Shown: positions 10,301-20,844 of the stretch, piece by piece
Layout: every line of letters begins with the position of its first letter
Position numbering within the stretch: position 1 is the first letter of the stretch
Assembly (NCBI RefSeq): GCF_016906305.1
Contig: NZ_JADDOL010000011.1
Span: forward strand, 1 to 64,000
Reading direction: 5' to 3'
Length of the DNA stretch: 64,000 nucleotides
Source of the DNA: Alloalcanivorax marinus
GTDB taxonomy: Bacteria; Pseudomonadota; Gammaproteobacteria; Pseudomonadales; Alcanivoracaceae
Translations under genes and position numbers: made by a program
Notes under the pieces: generated by a model
The model's database searches: none
What the model was told of the DNA's origin: nothing
The model's input: only the letters and a program-made list of their open reading frames with translations

Positions 10301-10850
10301 GAACGCTCAGGGCCAGGGACGGCAGCGCCAGGTCATCGTCGGCGGCCAGATCGTCGCCGCGCAGATCCTCGATCACCAGCGGCGCGTCGCCGTTCAGCGT
10401 GAATCGGCCCAGGCGCAGCTCATCCACGCGCACCCCCAGGGGCGGCGCCAGGCGCTCGGGCAGGGCGAACGGCGGCGCGTCCGGATCGGCGGGCTCGCCG
10501 GCGGGCAGGGTCAGGGTGACGGCGTCGGCGCGCAGGTGGCGCAGTTGCAGCCAGCCGTACCAGAGCTGGCGCGGGGCCGCTTCCAGATCCAGCCCGTCGA
10601 TCTCCACCGCCAGGGTCTGGTCGTCGGCGCCCTGGCGGTAGCTCAGCCGATCCACCCTCACGCCATTGAGCAGATTGCCCCGCCAGTTCTCCACCACCAG
10701 CTCGCCGGGCAGGTAGGGCCGCGCGCGCTCCAGCAGCCAGAGATTGCCGGCGCGGGTGCCGAGCAAACCGAACAGGGTGCCCAGCAGCAACAGCGGGATC
10801 ACCAGCAGCAGGATCAGCAGAATCCGTCTCATCCGTGCGCCGCGCCTCAC
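7308..10850 (-). CDS. tamB: TamB, translocation and assembly module inner-membrane protein
   Basis: A 1180-residue TamB/DUF490 protein. An N-terminal signal anchor (residues about 8-30, ILLILLLVIPLLLLG) is followed by a very long beta-taco of repeated strands. The conserved C-terminal TamB domain shows SYLITGRSLNSGSDSDGA (about 1075) and LGLDEISIGSDWETEDAALM. In this family TamB spans the periplasm and works with TamA in outer-membrane protein insertion and phospholipid transport. It overlaps tamA by four bases, the usual tamAB coupling. Some starts could be at the second Met (10832). Confidence 0.95.
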   Translation of the reverse strand: MRRGARMRRILLILLLVIPLLLLGTLFGLLGTRAGNLWLLERARPYLPGELVVENWRGNLLNGVRVDRLSYRQGADDQTLAVEIDGLDLEAAPRQLWYGWLQLRHLRADAVTLTLPAGEPADPDAPPFALPERLAPPLGVRVDELRLGRFTLNGDAPLVIEDLRGDDLAADDDLALPSLALSVQDTRLEATLNGRLEQPYALDGELRWRRPARAELQNEATDDAATDPGDTSPADSSPLNQAAGHLILSGTPEKLHLTHRLSAPLRLDSEGELGYRDGQVSLDLTHTWPAQALPVDTPVPVALGAGRLTTRGDLEAVDVEGAADLTADGHPIHLALAGQAGLQRLVLTRLAMTSEKQTLTLTGQLDYADGIAWDLDARGRHLNPAVVAPDWPADLALDTRTRGHWRGADDWSVVADPLRLEGRLKGTPLTLTGRAEQPAGGDLAVTLDGRWGEDRLRAGGRIGEQWNLDGRISVARLSRWHAPAAGRLEANWQLRGALKTPRLSGTARGEALGYQDWHLAALEARFQNLTPGDAAMSLALRGEDLTQAGVTRVDALTLDLEGRRGDHQLVLTARADDADTRLALNAGLDTRNRWRGEIREWRLSQPRAGTWQLQQPAPFELSADRQSLDTLCLTGSAGGRLCAEGSHRGGAVDGRVSIAALPLSLAEPWLGDGTTVDGELNADARVGGTLQALSGQWRLNLDGTELTLTTLEEPATFRLSDARLEGTLDDNRLDNQLDLVIADQGELHARVGSGLSAEAPLDGDIRVDVPSLADLAPLIPWVGEVAGRLTGDLTLGGNPARPSVSGELALEDGRATVPDLGITVERVRLSVRGDATGALRLEGRAGLGDGTLNLDGRWSPTRSPLALSLTATGERLRVANRSDAVVYVSPDLKLEGDGDVLRLTGDLNVPEADLKPRELPESAVTVSKDQVLVDARAEQSSGLPLAMAVSVGLGDKVRFEGFGLTATLNGDLRVTQQPGQPAQLDGELVIVEGRYRAYGQNLAIENGRLLFQGAPDNPALDIRAIRRIPSENQVVGVQLSGTLQQPDARIFSDPALEESQAMSYLITGRSLNSGSDSDGAKVAQALALYGLQKGAGVTRKIGDTLGLDEISIGSDWETEDAALMLGKRLSDRLYLTYAVGLFDAISTVMLRYTLTRTLHLEAQSSSKEQAIDLIWEKELR

Positions 10851-12601
10851 AGGTCCGGCCCCATGCTCAGGTGCAGACGCCAGTCCCGGTTTTCCTCCAC
10901 GCCCCGGGCCAGGTCCACCCGGATCGGGCCCAGCGGCGAGCGCCAGCGCACCCCGAAGCCGGCGCTGCGTTCGATTTCGTAGTCGTCGAAATCGTTGAAG
11001 GCGTTGCCGGCGTCGCCGAACACCGCCACGCTCCAGTTGGGGGTGATCGGGTAATCGTATTCCACGCTGCCCACCAGCAGGTGGCGGCCGCCGATCACCT
11101 CACCGTCGTCGTTTTTCGGCCCCAGGGACTCGTAGGCGAAGCCGCGCACGCTGGCGTCGCCGCCGGCGAAGAAACGCAGGGAGGCGGGCAGTTCGGTGAC
11201 GTCGGTGACGTCGGTGAAACCGAACTCGCCACGGGTGATGAAACGGCCCTTGAACACCGGCACGATCAGTTTGCCCCACAGGTCGTACTGGACGAAGGTG
11301 GCCGACGAGGAGAGCGCCTTGTGGGCGCCGCGCACCTTGCCGCCCAGCCGCCAGCCGAAACGCGGGTAGACCGGATCGTCGGATTTCACCCGGCTGAGCT
11401 GGAAGCCCGGGATCACCAGTTCCGCCTGATCGATCTGGTCGGCCACCTGGTAGGTTTCGCGCAGGTACTCGATGGACGGCGTGGCCACCCAGCCGGAATC
11501 CAGCTTGACGATGTAATCGGCGCCGACGCTGAAAATTTCGCTGTCGGTGGTGTCGGTTTGTTCTTTCACGTAGCTGGTGCGCAGTTCCAGCTTCTCGTTG
11601 AGCGGGTCGCTGAGCGGAATGGTATAGCCGGCGCCCACCCCCTGGCGCACCCCGGACAGTTCGGTCTCCGCCCGGGCCTTGTGGCCGTCGGCGTTGACGC
11701 GCCGGTTCTCGATACCCAGCCGCACCCGGGGGCCGGTGTCGGTGCTGACGCCGGCCCCGGCCAGCAGCGCCCACTCGTTGCGGGGCGTGAAGTGCAGGGT
11801 AATGTCGATGGTGTGGTCGGCCCGGTCCGGCTCGCCGCGCTCCACCCGCACGGCGCTGAAATAGCCGGTGCCCAGATAGGCCTGCTGGGCGGACAGCAGG
11901 CGCTCGTTGCTGAACGGCTCGCCGGCGGCGAAGCCCAGGTAGGCGCGCACCAGAGGCTCCTTGAGCTGGGTGTCGCCGGCCAGGGTCACCGCGCCGAAGC
12001 GGTAGCGCGGGCCGCTGTCCAGATGCAGCACCACCCGCGCCCGGTGCCGGTCGCGGTCCACTTCGAGGCGGTGCTCGGTGAGCGCGCCCTCGGCGTAGCC
12101 CCGGTTGATCAGCAGCTGCTGCAGGGTGCGTTTGAGGGCTTCGTAGCGGTCGTGGCGCAGGCGCTGGCCTTCGCGCAGGCCGCTGTCGTCCACCGCGCGC
12201 TGGAACGCCGGGTCGTCGGCGGCTTCGCCCTGGATGCGGATGTCCGGTCCGGTGAGCAGCGTGGGCGGGCCGGGTTGCACCGCCAGCGTGAGGCGGAAAC
12301 AGTGGTCGTCGTCGGGCTCGCTCCAGCGCGGCGTCAGGGTGGGCTGATAGAAGCCCAGGGCCTGCAGGGCGCGGCGCGCGTCGTCGCGAACCTGGCGCCG
12401 GATCAGCGTCTGCTGGCCGGGGCCGGGCCGGCACGGGTAGCGGCTCAGGTCCACCAGGGTGCGCACATTGGCGGCCACGCCCTCGGGCAGCTCGCCTTCC
12501 AGGGTCAGTTCCGGCTGCTGGTCGGCCCGGGACGGCGACGTCAGGGCCAGGCCCAGCAGGGTGGCGAAGGCCATCAGGATTAACAGGCTGCGACTGCTCA
12601 T
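10847..12601 (-). CDS. tamA: TamA, autotransporter assembly factor (Omp85 family)
   Basis: A 584-residue outer-membrane protein with a Sec signal peptide (about 1-26, ending in SRADQQ), three POTRA-like domains (about 30-270) and a 16-stranded Omp85 barrel. The barrel includes the loop-6 region RFFAGGDASVRGFAYESLG (about 460) and the final-strand pattern ending HLSMGPDL. The length matches E. coli TamA (577). It is the first gene of the tamA-tamB pair. Confidence 0.95.
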   Translation of the reverse strand: MSSRSLLILMAFATLLGLALTSPSRADQQPELTLEGELPEGVAANVRTLVDLSRYPCRPGPGQQTLIRRQVRDDARRALQALGFYQPTLTPRWSEPDDDHCFRLTLAVQPGPPTLLTGPDIRIQGEAADDPAFQRAVDDSGLREGQRLRHDRYEALKRTLQQLLINRGYAEGALTEHRLEVDRDRHRARVVLHLDSGPRYRFGAVTLAGDTQLKEPLVRAYLGFAAGEPFSNERLLSAQQAYLGTGYFSAVRVERGEPDRADHTIDITLHFTPRNEWALLAGAGVSTDTGPRVRLGIENRRVNADGHKARAETELSGVRQGVGAGYTIPLSDPLNEKLELRTSYVKEQTDTTDSEIFSVGADYIVKLDSGWVATPSIEYLRETYQVADQIDQAELVIPGFQLSRVKSDDPVYPRFGWRLGGKVRGAHKALSSSATFVQYDLWGKLIVPVFKGRFITRGEFGFTDVTDVTELPASLRFFAGGDASVRGFAYESLGPKNDDGEVIGGRHLLVGSVEYDYPITPNWSVAVFGDAGNAFNDFDDYEIERSAGFGVRWRSPLGPIRVDLARGVEENRDWRLHLSMGPDL

Positions 12602-12707
12602 TACCGCCTTTCGGGTCCCGGTCCGTTGGGAGAGGAATGGAAGCCCGCATTGTCGGCAAGCGGGTCCGTCGGGGGCAACCCCAAAACGCCTTTTGCCGCG
12701 AGAAAGC

Positions 12708-13259
12708 TCAGTCGCGTTCGAAGTGCTTGGGGCTGGGCCGTTTCTTCAGCCGCCGCTGCAGGGTGCGGCGATGAATGCCGAGAGCGTCGGCGGCCCGGGA
12801 GATATTGCCCTGGTGGGCGTCAAGAACCCGTTGAATGTGCTCCCATTCCAGCCGTTGCAGCGAAGGGGGCGCGTCGGGCAGCGCCTCCAGGTCGCCGGGA
12901 TCCCGGGCCAGGGCGTCGAGAATGTCGTTGGCGTCGGCGGGTTTGGTCAGGTAATTGCGGGCGCCCCGGCGGGTGGCGGCGACGGCGGCGGCGATGCTGC
13001 CGTAGCCGGTCAGAACGATTACCCGGCACTCCGGGAATCGCGCCAGCAGGGGCGCGATCAGATCAAGGCCGTTGTCCGCGCCCAGGTTCTGATCGAGCAC
13101 CGCCGCGTCCAGGGCGGGCAGGGTGGCGAGCAGCCGCCGGGCGGCTGCCAGGTCCGTGGCCCAGTGCACCTGGCAGCCGTGGCGGGCCAGGGCGCGCTGG
13201 GTCTGGCGGCCGAGGATGTCGTCGTCTTCCAGCAGCAGCAGGGACGCGGGCACGGTCAT
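12708..13259 (-). CDS. RegA/ActR/PrrA-type response regulator
   Basis: A 183-residue two-domain regulator. The receiver domain (about 5-118) has the acidic pair EDDD (10-13), the phospho-acceptor region AVLDQNL, and KP in NYLTKPADAND. The C-terminal Fis-type helix-turn-helix reads LEWEHIQRVLDAHQGNISRA then LGIHRRTLQRRLKK, the conserved ending of RegA/PrrA/RoxR regulators of redox-responsive genes. A longer in-frame start upstream is an artefact of the overlapping kinase gene; this ATG overlaps the kinase stop by four bases. The partner is the sensor kinase encoded immediately upstream. Confidence 0.9.
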   Translation of the reverse strand: MTVPASLLLLEDDDILGRQTQRALARHGCQVHWATDLAAARRLLATLPALDAAVLDQNLGADNGLDLIAPLLARFPECRVIVLTGYGSIAAAVAATRRGARNYLTKPADANDILDALARDPGDLEALPDAPPSLQRLEWEHIQRVLDAHQGNISRAADALGIHRRTLQRRLKKRPSPKHFERD

Positions 13260-14473
13260 GGGCCGGTCTCCGGAGTGGCCATTGGTGTCGGCGTTTTCCA
13301 TTCGATGCGAGCCTGGCTCCACTGGTGGTGGAAGTCCAGCCGCAGGGTGGCGCCCAGCGCCTCCAGGGTGGCCTCCACCAGGGCCAGGCCCACGCCCAGA
13401 CCTTCCCGGTCGGTGGGGCCCTGCTGGCGCGGTCCGTCGTCGCTGACCTGCAGCACCTGCCGGCCGCCGTGGTCGTCCAGGCGCACCACCAGCCGTTCGG
13501 CGCCGGCGTCGATGGCGTTGTAGCCCAGGTTCGCCAGCACCCGGAACCAGTCCGGCGCCGGCGCCAGGGCGCGCCCCGGGTCGCCCTCCACGGTCAGCGT
13601 CAGGGTCGGCTGCAGGTGCCGCAGATGCAGGCGCAGCCGCTCGCACAGGGTGCCGTAATCGCAGCGCGGCGGCAGTTCCGGGTCGGGCCGGCGCAGCCGG
13701 TCGGCGACCCGCCGGGCCAGGGCGCCGATCTGGATGAGGTCCTCGCGGGTGGCGTCCGGCAGGCCCGGCTCCTGGAGCGCGTTGTCGGCCAGCATCACCA
13801 GGCTGCTCAGCGGCGTGTTCAGCTCATGGGCCTGGTGCGCCAGGGTGGCGGCCACCTGATACAGCCGCTCCCGGCGGCCGGCCAGTTCCAGCAGCCGTTC
13901 CTGCTGGCGCTGCTGGTCGCGACTGAGCGTCTGGATCACCTGACCGAGCAGGGTGAGCACCCCGGCCAGGGCCACGAACACCACGCTCATGCCGAGGCCG
14001 TGGGTGGGGCTGAGCTCCCGGCTCAACGCATGCAGGGTGGAATGCGGATCCGGCGCGCTGTGCCACAGGCCCACCAGCAGATAACCGGCCAGGGTCAGCG
14101 CCAGCAGCCCCCAGGCGCCCCGGGGCGGCTGGGTCAGGGCGGCCAGCAGCAGCGGCACCAATAAATAGAAGGACAGCGGATTGGCGGCGCCGCCCAGCTG
14201 CTGCACCACGATCAGCACCGCCAACAGGTCCAGCGCCAGCTCCACGCCCAGCAGGGCGCGCTGCCGCGACGGGCGGGCATTGAGCGAGCACACCGCCACC
14301 AGGCTCGGCACCAGCAAGGCGGCCAGCCCGAACAGCACATTGGGCGGCGGCAGCAGTTCCGGGGAAACGCGGCGCAGGGTCAACAGGGCCAGCGCCAGGC
14401 TCAGCACCAGCAGGCTGCGCAGAGCGATCAGGCGGCGGCGCCAGACGCGATGGACGTTGGGGAGGGCGGTCAT
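13256..14473 (-). CDS. RegB/PrrB-type sensor histidine kinase lacking the redox cysteine
   Basis: A 405-residue membrane kinase with about six transmembrane helices in residues 15-180. The RegB-family quinone motif GGxxNP appears as GGAANPL (94-100). The H-box is HQAHELNTPLSSL with His216, and the ATP-binding part shows NLGYNAIDAGA and a degenerate G-box. In Rhodobacter RegB the redox-active Cys lies exactly 40 residues after the phospho-His; here that residue is Val256 (codon at 13706-13708). Quinone sensing may therefore be kept while thiol sensing is lost. It is coupled by ATGA to its response regulator. Confidence 0.88.
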   Translation of the reverse strand: MTALPNVHRVWRRRLIALRSLLVLSLALALLTLRRVSPELLPPPNVLFGLAALLVPSLVAVCSLNARPSRQRALLGVELALDLLAVLIVVQQLGGAANPLSFYLLVPLLLAALTQPPRGAWGLLALTLAGYLLVGLWHSAPDPHSTLHALSRELSPTHGLGMSVVFVALAGVLTLLGQVIQTLSRDQQRQQERLLELAGRRERLYQVAATLAHQAHELNTPLSSLVMLADNALQEPGLPDATREDLIQIGALARRVADRLRRPDPELPPRCDYGTLCERLRLHLRHLQPTLTLTVEGDPGRALAPAPDWFRVLANLGYNAIDAGAERLVVRLDDHGGRQVLQVSDDGPRQQGPTDREGLGVGLALVEATLEALGATLRLDFHHQWSQARIEWKTPTPMATPETGP

Positions 14474-14563
14474 GGGGGGAGATTGTAGCGCGCCGTGGCG
14501 GGGAGGGATGCGGCGTTTTGTCGCAGGCCGGCGGAGCGGGGCCGCCGGCCGCGGGAGCGCGGA

Positions 14564-14857
14564 TCAACCGCCGGCGCGTTCCAGAATCGCCACGAACGGC
14601 TCACTCTTGCCGTGGCCCCGCACGATCTCGAGCAGCGTGCGGCCTTCCGGGTCGGTGGCCCGGACGTCCCGGCCCTGTTCCTGGAAGAACGCCACGAAGC
14701 GCTCGAAGTCCTCGGCGCGCAGGGCGCGGTAGGCCTTGAGCAGCACGTGGAAATCCGCGTTCTCGCCGTCCTCCGGCGGGAAGTCCAGAAACACCTTGAT
14801 CTGTTCGTCGGTCATCGGTTCGCCGATGACTTTTTGTTTGTCCTTGCGTTCAGCCAT
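14564..14857 (-). CDS. PA4642-like conserved protein
   Basis: A 97-residue soluble protein resembling the P. aeruginosa PA4642 family: KVIGEPMTDEQIKVFLDFPP at the start, then NADFHVLLKAYRALRAEDFE and VAFFQEQGRD. It is acidic at the N-terminus and helical. No function is established for the family. It stands alone between the kinase and the HU-like gene, with GC-rich spacer on both sides. Confidence 0.85.
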   Translation of the reverse strand: MAERKDKQKVIGEPMTDEQIKVFLDFPPEDGENADFHVLLKAYRALRAEDFERFVAFFQEQGRDVRATDPEGRTLLEIVRGHGKSEPFVAILERAGG

Positions 14858-15007
14858 GGAAATGCCTTTGCTGCAGCCTGCGGGTCGGGCGCCGATTATA
14901 GGGGCGGCGGCGGTGGAATGACACCGGCTGGCGTGGCGGGCGGGAAACGGGGCAGGGCGAGAAGGGAGGGCAAGGCCGGAACGTGGCGCCGGATCGGATG
15001 GGGCGCT

Positions 15008-15032
15008 CCGGGCCGGCGCGGGGCCGGCCCGG
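15008..15032. other. Strong GC hairpin downstream of the HU-like gene
   Basis: CCGGGCCGGC (15008-15017) pairs perfectly with GCCGGCCCGG (15023-15032) across a five-base loop, starting nine bases past the HU-like stop. No U-run follows on the minus strand, so it is either a weak terminator or a 3'-end stabiliser. Confidence 0.45.
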
Positions 15033-15040
15033 GGGCCGGA

Positions 15041-15418
15041 TTACTGCGCCATGTCCTTGAGCTTCTTGAGCGGACGGACCTTGACCACGGTACGCGCCGG
15101 CTTGGCGGCGAAAGTGGTCTCCGCGCCGGTGAAGGGGTTGATGCCCTTGCGTGCCTTGGTGGCGGGTTTCTTCTGGGTCACCGCCTTGAACAGGCCCGGC
15201 AGGGTGAACTGGCCGGCGCCACGCTTCTTCAGGTGACCTTCCATGATGTCGGTCAGCTCGTCGAAGACGGCGTTGACGTCTTTCTTGGTGAGGCCGGTGG
15301 TTTCGCTGATCTGGGTGATGATCTGGGACTTGGTCATCGGGTCGGTGATGGTCTTGACCTTGCGCGTGGCGGGTGCCGCTGCGGCTTTCTTCGCCGTCGC
15401 CTTTTTCTTTGCAGCCAT
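15041..15418 (-). CDS. HU/IHF-family DNA-binding protein with Lys/Ala-rich N-terminal tail
   Basis: A 125-residue histone-like protein. The first 24 residues form a Lys/Ala-rich tail (AAKKKATAKKAAAAP) not found in E. coli HU. They are followed by an HU fold: MTKSQIITQISETTGLTKKD (about 28-47), the DNA-binding arm KARKGINPFTGAETTF, and the closing strand ending VRPLKKLKD. The tail suggests extra non-specific DNA contact as in AlgP or H1-like proteins (inference). It is divergent from aspS with a 255-base gap that must hold promoters for both. Confidence 0.92.
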   Translation of the reverse strand: MAAKKKATAKKAAAAPATRKVKTITDPMTKSQIITQISETTGLTKKDVNAVFDELTDIMEGHLKKRGAGQFTLPGLFKAVTQKKPATKARKGINPFTGAETTFAAKPARTVVKVRPLKKLKDMAQ

Positions 15419-15572
15419 AGGATCGCTTACCCCTTTGGTAGTACTCGTGGTTGGTGACTCGTAGTGGTCATTTCGGTGCGCATCCAGTTATATGCCAAGC
15501 AAAACCCGGGTACAAGGCGTGCAGCCCCTATTTTTTGTGTGTTTCGGCACGAATTGAGGTTTGCGCACGGGG

Positions 15573-15602
15573 TTAGCAGGGCCAACCGTGAATCGCTATA
15601 CT
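15573..15602 (+). promoter_or_regulatory. Candidate sigma-70 promoter for aspS
   Basis: TTAGCA (15573-15578) and TATACT (15597-15602) are separated by 18 bases and lie about 70 bases before the aspS start, in the only AT-richer part of the HU/aspS spacer. Assigned by eye. Confidence 0.45.
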
Positions 15603-15673
15603 AGCCGCCTTTTCAGCCACCCCCCGACGACGCGCCGGGGTGGTCTCTTCGGATACAACGACGGACAGTGGAA

Positions 15674-17437
<1,764 letters not shown>

Positions 17438-17449
17438 AGGAACGGCAAC

Positions 17450-18184
17450 ATGGCAGGTCATAGTAAATGGGCCAATATCAAGCACCGTAAGGCGGCCCAG
17501 GACGCCAAGCGGGGCAAGATCTTCACCAAGCTGATCCGCGAGATCACCGTGGCCGCCCGCATGGGCGGCGCCGAGATCAACGACAACCCGCGTCTGCGCG
17601 CGGCGGTCGACAAGGCGCTCAGCAACAACATGACCAAGGACACCATCGACCGGGCCATCAAACGGGGCGCCGGCGGCGACGACAGCGCCAACATGGAAGA
17701 GATCACCTACGAAGGCTACGGCAAGAACGGCGTGGCGGTGCTGGTGGAAACCATGACCGACAACGTCAACCGGACCGTCTCCGAGGTGCGTCACGCCTTC
17801 TCCAAATTCGGTGGCAACCTGGGCACCAGTGGCTCGGTGGCCTTCCTGTTCACCAAGCGCGGTGAACTGTTCTTCGAGCCCGGCGTGGACGAGGAAAAAC
17901 TGATGGAAGCGGCCCTGGAAGCCGGCGCCGAGGACGTGGAAGAGAACGAGGACGGCAGTTACCTGGTGATCACCGCCCCGGACCGCAGCTTCGGTGACGT
18001 GGCGGACGCCCTCAAGGCGGCGGGTCTGGAAGCCGCCGACGCGGAGGTGACCATGCACCCGTCCACCCGCGCCGACCTGGACGCCGACACCGCCGAGACG
18101 GTGAGCAAGATGATCGACCTGCTGGAAGACCTGGACGACGTGCAGAACGTCTACACCAACGCCAACTGGCCGGACGACGAATAA
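17450..18184 (+). CDS. yebC: YebC/PmpR-family regulator or translation factor
   Basis: A 244-residue YebC-family protein beginning [20 protein letters not shown], the family hallmark, with [17 protein letters not shown] in the middle domain and an acidic C-terminus. Members are described as DNA-binding regulators and, more recently, as factors easing translation of proline stretches. The placement between aspS and ruvC is typical of gammaproteobacteria. It is followed by an intrinsic terminator, so it ends the aspS transcript. Confidence 0.95.
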   Translation: MAGHSKWANIKHRKAAQDAKRGKIFTKLIREITVAARMGGAEINDNPRLRAAVDKALSNNMTKDTIDRAIKRGAGGDDSANMEEITYEGYGKNGVAVLVETMTDNVNRTVSEVRHAFSKFGGNLGTSGSVAFLFTKRGELFFEPGVDEEKLMEAALEAGAEDVEENEDGSYLVITAPDRSFGDVADALKAAGLEAADAEVTMHPSTRADLDADTAETVSKMIDLLEDLDDVQNVYTNANWPDDE

Positions 18185-18213
18185 CCCTCGCTCCTACTGG
18201 ACATAAGAACAGC

Positions 18214-18241
18214 AGGCAGGTTAGATAGACCTGCCTTTTTT
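18214..18241 (+). terminator. Intrinsic terminator after yebC
   Basis: AGGCAGGT (18214-18221), a seven-base loop, ACCTGCCT (18229-18236) and a T-run. It lies 30 bases past the yebC stop and before ruvC, separating the aspS-yebC and ruvC-led transcripts. Confidence 0.85.
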
Positions 18242-18263
18242 ATATATAGGCCTCAGGCGCGCT

Positions 18264-18782
18264 ATGACCATTCTGATGGGCATCGACCCCGGTTCCCGGC
18301 ACACCGGCTATGGTGTGATCCGCCATGTGGGCAACCGCAGCACGGTGGTGGACTTCGGCACCATCAGCACCCGGGGCACCGAGATGGCGCCCCGGCTGGG
18401 CGAGATCTTCGCCGGCCTGCGCGAGGTGATCGCCCTGCACCGGCCCGACGAGGTCGGCATCGAAAAGGTGTTTCTGGCCCGCAATCCGGATTCCGCCCTC
18501 AAACTCGGCCAGGCCCGGGGCGCCGCCCTCACCGCGGTGGTGCAGGGCGGCGTGCCGGTGTTCGAGTATTCCGCCCGCCAGGTCAAGCAGGCGGTGGTGG
18601 GGCGCGGTGGCGCCGAGAAGAGTCAGGTGGCGGAAATGGTGCGTCATCTGTTGAAACTGGAAAAACGGCCGCAGGCGGACGCCGCCGACGCCCTGGCGAT
18701 CGCCCTTTGCCACGCGCACATGCGCGTGACGCTGGCGCGCCTGGGCGGCGCCTCCGCGGTGCGGCGAGGACGGGTACGATGA
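18264..18782 (+). CDS. ruvC: Holliday junction resolvase RuvC
   Basis: A 172-residue crossover-junction endonuclease that cuts Holliday junctions with RuvAB. The acidic active site is visible: Asp7 in [12 protein letters not shown], Glu in [20 protein letters not shown] (about 67), and the C-terminal pair in [16 protein letters not shown] (about 138-141). Its stop overlaps the ruvA ATG by four bases. Confidence 0.97.
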   Translation: MTILMGIDPGSRHTGYGVIRHVGNRSTVVDFGTISTRGTEMAPRLGEIFAGLREVIALHRPDEVGIEKVFLARNPDSALKLGQARGAALTAVVQGGVPVFEYSARQVKQAVVGRGGAEKSQVAEMVRHLLKLEKRPQADAADALAIALCHAHMRVTLARLGGASAVRRGRVR

Positions 18783-19381
18783 TCGGACAACTGAAAGGCA
18801 CCCTGCTCGACAAGCGCCCGCCCCAGCTGCTGCTCGACGTGGGCGGCGTCGGCTACGAGGTGGAAGCGCCGATGACGGTGTTCTATGACCTGCCGGAGAC
18901 CGGCGGCGAGCTGCTGCTGCACACCCATTTCGTGGTGCGCGAGGACGCCCAGCTGCTGTTCGGCTTCGCCAGCCGCTATGAACGGGAGCTGTTCCGCAGC
19001 CTGATCAAGGTCAACGGGGTGGGCCCGAAGATGGCCCTGGCGATTCTGTCCGGCATCGAGGCGGACCGCCTGGCCGCCTGCATCCGCGACCAGGACACCA
19101 CTTCCCTGGTGAAGGTGCCCGGCATCGGCAAGAAGACCGCCGAGCGGCTGGTGATCGAGATGTCGGACCGGCTCGACAAGCTGGACGGCGCCCCGGCGAC
19201 GCTGCCCGGCCGGGTGGCCCTGGACACCGCCCCGGACGCCCGCGCCGACGCGCTGGCGGCGCTGGAGTCGCTGGGCTACCGCAATAAGGAAGCGGCCGCC
19301 GCCGTGGCGCGGGCCGCCGAACAGGGCGACGACAGCAGCGAGGAGCTGATTCGCCGCGCCCTGCGAACTCTGGCAAGGTAA
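18779..19381 (+). CDS. ruvA: Holliday junction branch-migration protein RuvA
   Basis: A 200-residue RuvA. It starts [20 protein letters not shown] (OB-fold domain), has the two helix-hairpin-helix motifs [14 protein letters not shown] and [14 protein letters not shown] (about 70-125), and the C-terminal domain III ([12 protein letters not shown]) that contacts RuvB. An in-frame upstream start at 18707 lies within ruvC and is rejected; the ATG at 18779 overlaps the ruvC stop. Confidence 0.97.
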   Translation: MIGQLKGTLLDKRPPQLLLDVGGVGYEVEAPMTVFYDLPETGGELLLHTHFVVREDAQLLFGFASRYERELFRSLIKVNGVGPKMALAILSGIEADRLAACIRDQDTTSLVKVPGIGKKTAERLVIEMSDRLDKLDGAPATLPGRVALDTAPDARADALAALESLGYRNKEAAAAVARAAEQGDDSSEELIRRALRTLAR

Positions 19382-19387
19382 GCGTCC

Positions 19388-20413
19388 ATGGACAACGAGC
19401 GTCTGATCACCGCCGGCGCGGCGGACCCGCGTGAGGAACAGCAGGACCGCGCCATCCGGCCGGCCAGCCTGGCGGACTACCACGGCCAGCCGAAGGTGCG
19501 CGAGCGCCTGGAAATCTTTATCGACGCCGCCCGTGGTCGCCGCGAGGCGCTCGATCACACTCTGATCTTCGGCCCGCCGGGTCTCGGCAAGACCACCCTG
19601 GCGCACATCATCGCCCGGGAAATGGGTTCCGAGCTGAAGTCCACCTCCGGCCCGGTGCTGGAAAAGGCCGGCGACCTGGCCGCCATCCTCACCAACCTGG
19701 AGGAGGGCGACGTGCTGTTCGTGGACGAGATCCACCGCCTGTCCCCGGTGGTGGAGGAGATCCTCTATCCGGCCATGGAGGATTACCAGCTCGACATCAT
19801 GATCGGCGAGGGCCCCGCCGCCCGTTCCATCAAACTGGATCTGCCGCCGTTCACCCTGGTCGGCGCCACCACCCGCGCCGGTCTGCTCACCGCCCCCCTG
19901 CGGGACCGCTTCGGCATTGTCCAGCGCCTGGAGTTCTACGGCGTGGAAGACCTGTCCGGCATCGTCACCCGGTCCTGCGGCATTCTTTCCATCCCCATCG
20001 ACGAGGACGGCGCCCGGGAAGTGGCGCGCCGCGCCCGGGGCACCCCGCGCATCGCCAACCGGCTGCTGCGCCGGGTGCGCGACTACGCCCAGGTGAAAAG
20101 CGACGGCCGCATCAGCGGTCCGGTGGCGGAACGGGCCCTGGACATGCTGGAAGTGGACAGCCACGGCCTGGACGGCACCGACCGGCGCCTGCTCAACCTG
20201 ATGATGCACAAGTTCGACGGCGGGCCGGTGGGGCTGGATTCCCTGGCGGCGGCGCTGAACGAGGACGCCGGCACCCTGGAAGAAGTGGTGGAGCCGTACC
20301 TGATCCAGCAGGGTTTCATCCAGCGCACCCCGCGCGGGCGCCTGGTCACCAACCACGCCTGGCGGCATTTCGGCCTGTCCAGCCCGGCCCGCGACGACGA
20401 TTTGTTTAAATGA
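19388..20413 (+). CDS. ruvB: Holliday junction DNA helicase RuvB
   Basis: A 341-residue AAA+ motor. Visible: Walker [10 protein letters not shown] (about 61-69), Walker B with VDEIHR (about 114), sensor 1 [10 protein letters not shown], the arginine-finger region LRDRFGIVQ, and the C-terminal winged helix ending [15 protein letters not shown]. It overlaps ybgC by four bases, so ruvCAB runs directly into the tol-pal genes. Confidence 0.97.
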   Translation: MDNERLITAGAADPREEQQDRAIRPASLADYHGQPKVRERLEIFIDAARGRREALDHTLIFGPPGLGKTTLAHIIAREMGSELKSTSGPVLEKAGDLAAILTNLEEGDVLFVDEIHRLSPVVEEILYPAMEDYQLDIMIGEGPAARSIKLDLPPFTLVGATTRAGLLTAPLRDRFGIVQRLEFYGVEDLSGIVTRSCGILSIPIDEDGAREVARRARGTPRIANRLLRRVRDYAQVKSDGRISGPVAERALDMLEVDSHGLDGTDRRLLNLMMHKFDGGPVGLDSLAAALNEDAGTLEEVVEPYLIQQGFIQRTPRGRLVTNHAWRHFGLSSPARDDDLFK

Positions 20414-20844
20414 GTGAAAAATCTTCTCGAACTTCGGATTTTGCCCTACCGGTCCGCGTCTACATCGAAGACACTGACGCCGGTGGCATCGTCTACTACG
20501 TGAACTATTTGAAGTTCATGGAAAGGGCGAGAACCGAATACTTGCGTTCGCTGGGCTATCAGCATTACGGCCTGGCGGAAGAGAATTACCAGTTCGTCGT
20601 GCACTCCTGCCAGGTCCGCTACCGCAAGCCCGGCCGGATCGACGACGACCTGCGGGTAAGCGCCCGTCTGACGCACCTGGGCCGCGCCACCCTGATGTTC
20701 GCGCAACAAGTGACCCGGGACGGGGAACTTTTGTGCGAAGCGGAGATCAAGGTGGCCTGTGTCAGCGCCGACGGGATCAAACCGACGGCTTTGCCGGCGC
20801 CTTTGTATGCAACGTTCAAGGCTCAAGTCGAGGAGTTGGGGTAA
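20410..20844 (+). CDS. ybgC: Tol-Pal-associated acyl-CoA thioesterase YbgC
   Basis: A 144-residue 4HBT hotdog thioesterase. The catalytic region [20 protein letters not shown] (about 17-36) includes the family Asp. It hydrolyses short or acyl-carrier-bound thioesters in E. coli and is thought to link the Tol system to phospholipid enzymes. First gene of the classic ybgC-tolQRAB-pal-cpoB order; it abuts tolQ with no gap. Confidence 0.95.
   Translation: MSEKSSRTSDFALPVRVYIEDTDAGGIVYYVNYLKFMERARTEYLRSLGYQHYGLAEENYQFVVHSCQVRYRKPGRIDDDLRVSARLTHLGRATLMFAQQVTRDGELLCEAEIKVACVSADGIKPTALPAPLYATFKAQVEELG

Noticed and set aside
10835-12583. Long open frame (582 codons) antisense to tamA
   Set aside because: High-GC third positions create long antisense frames. 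Composition is His/Gly/Gln/Val-rich with no domain, and tamA on the other strand is unambiguous.
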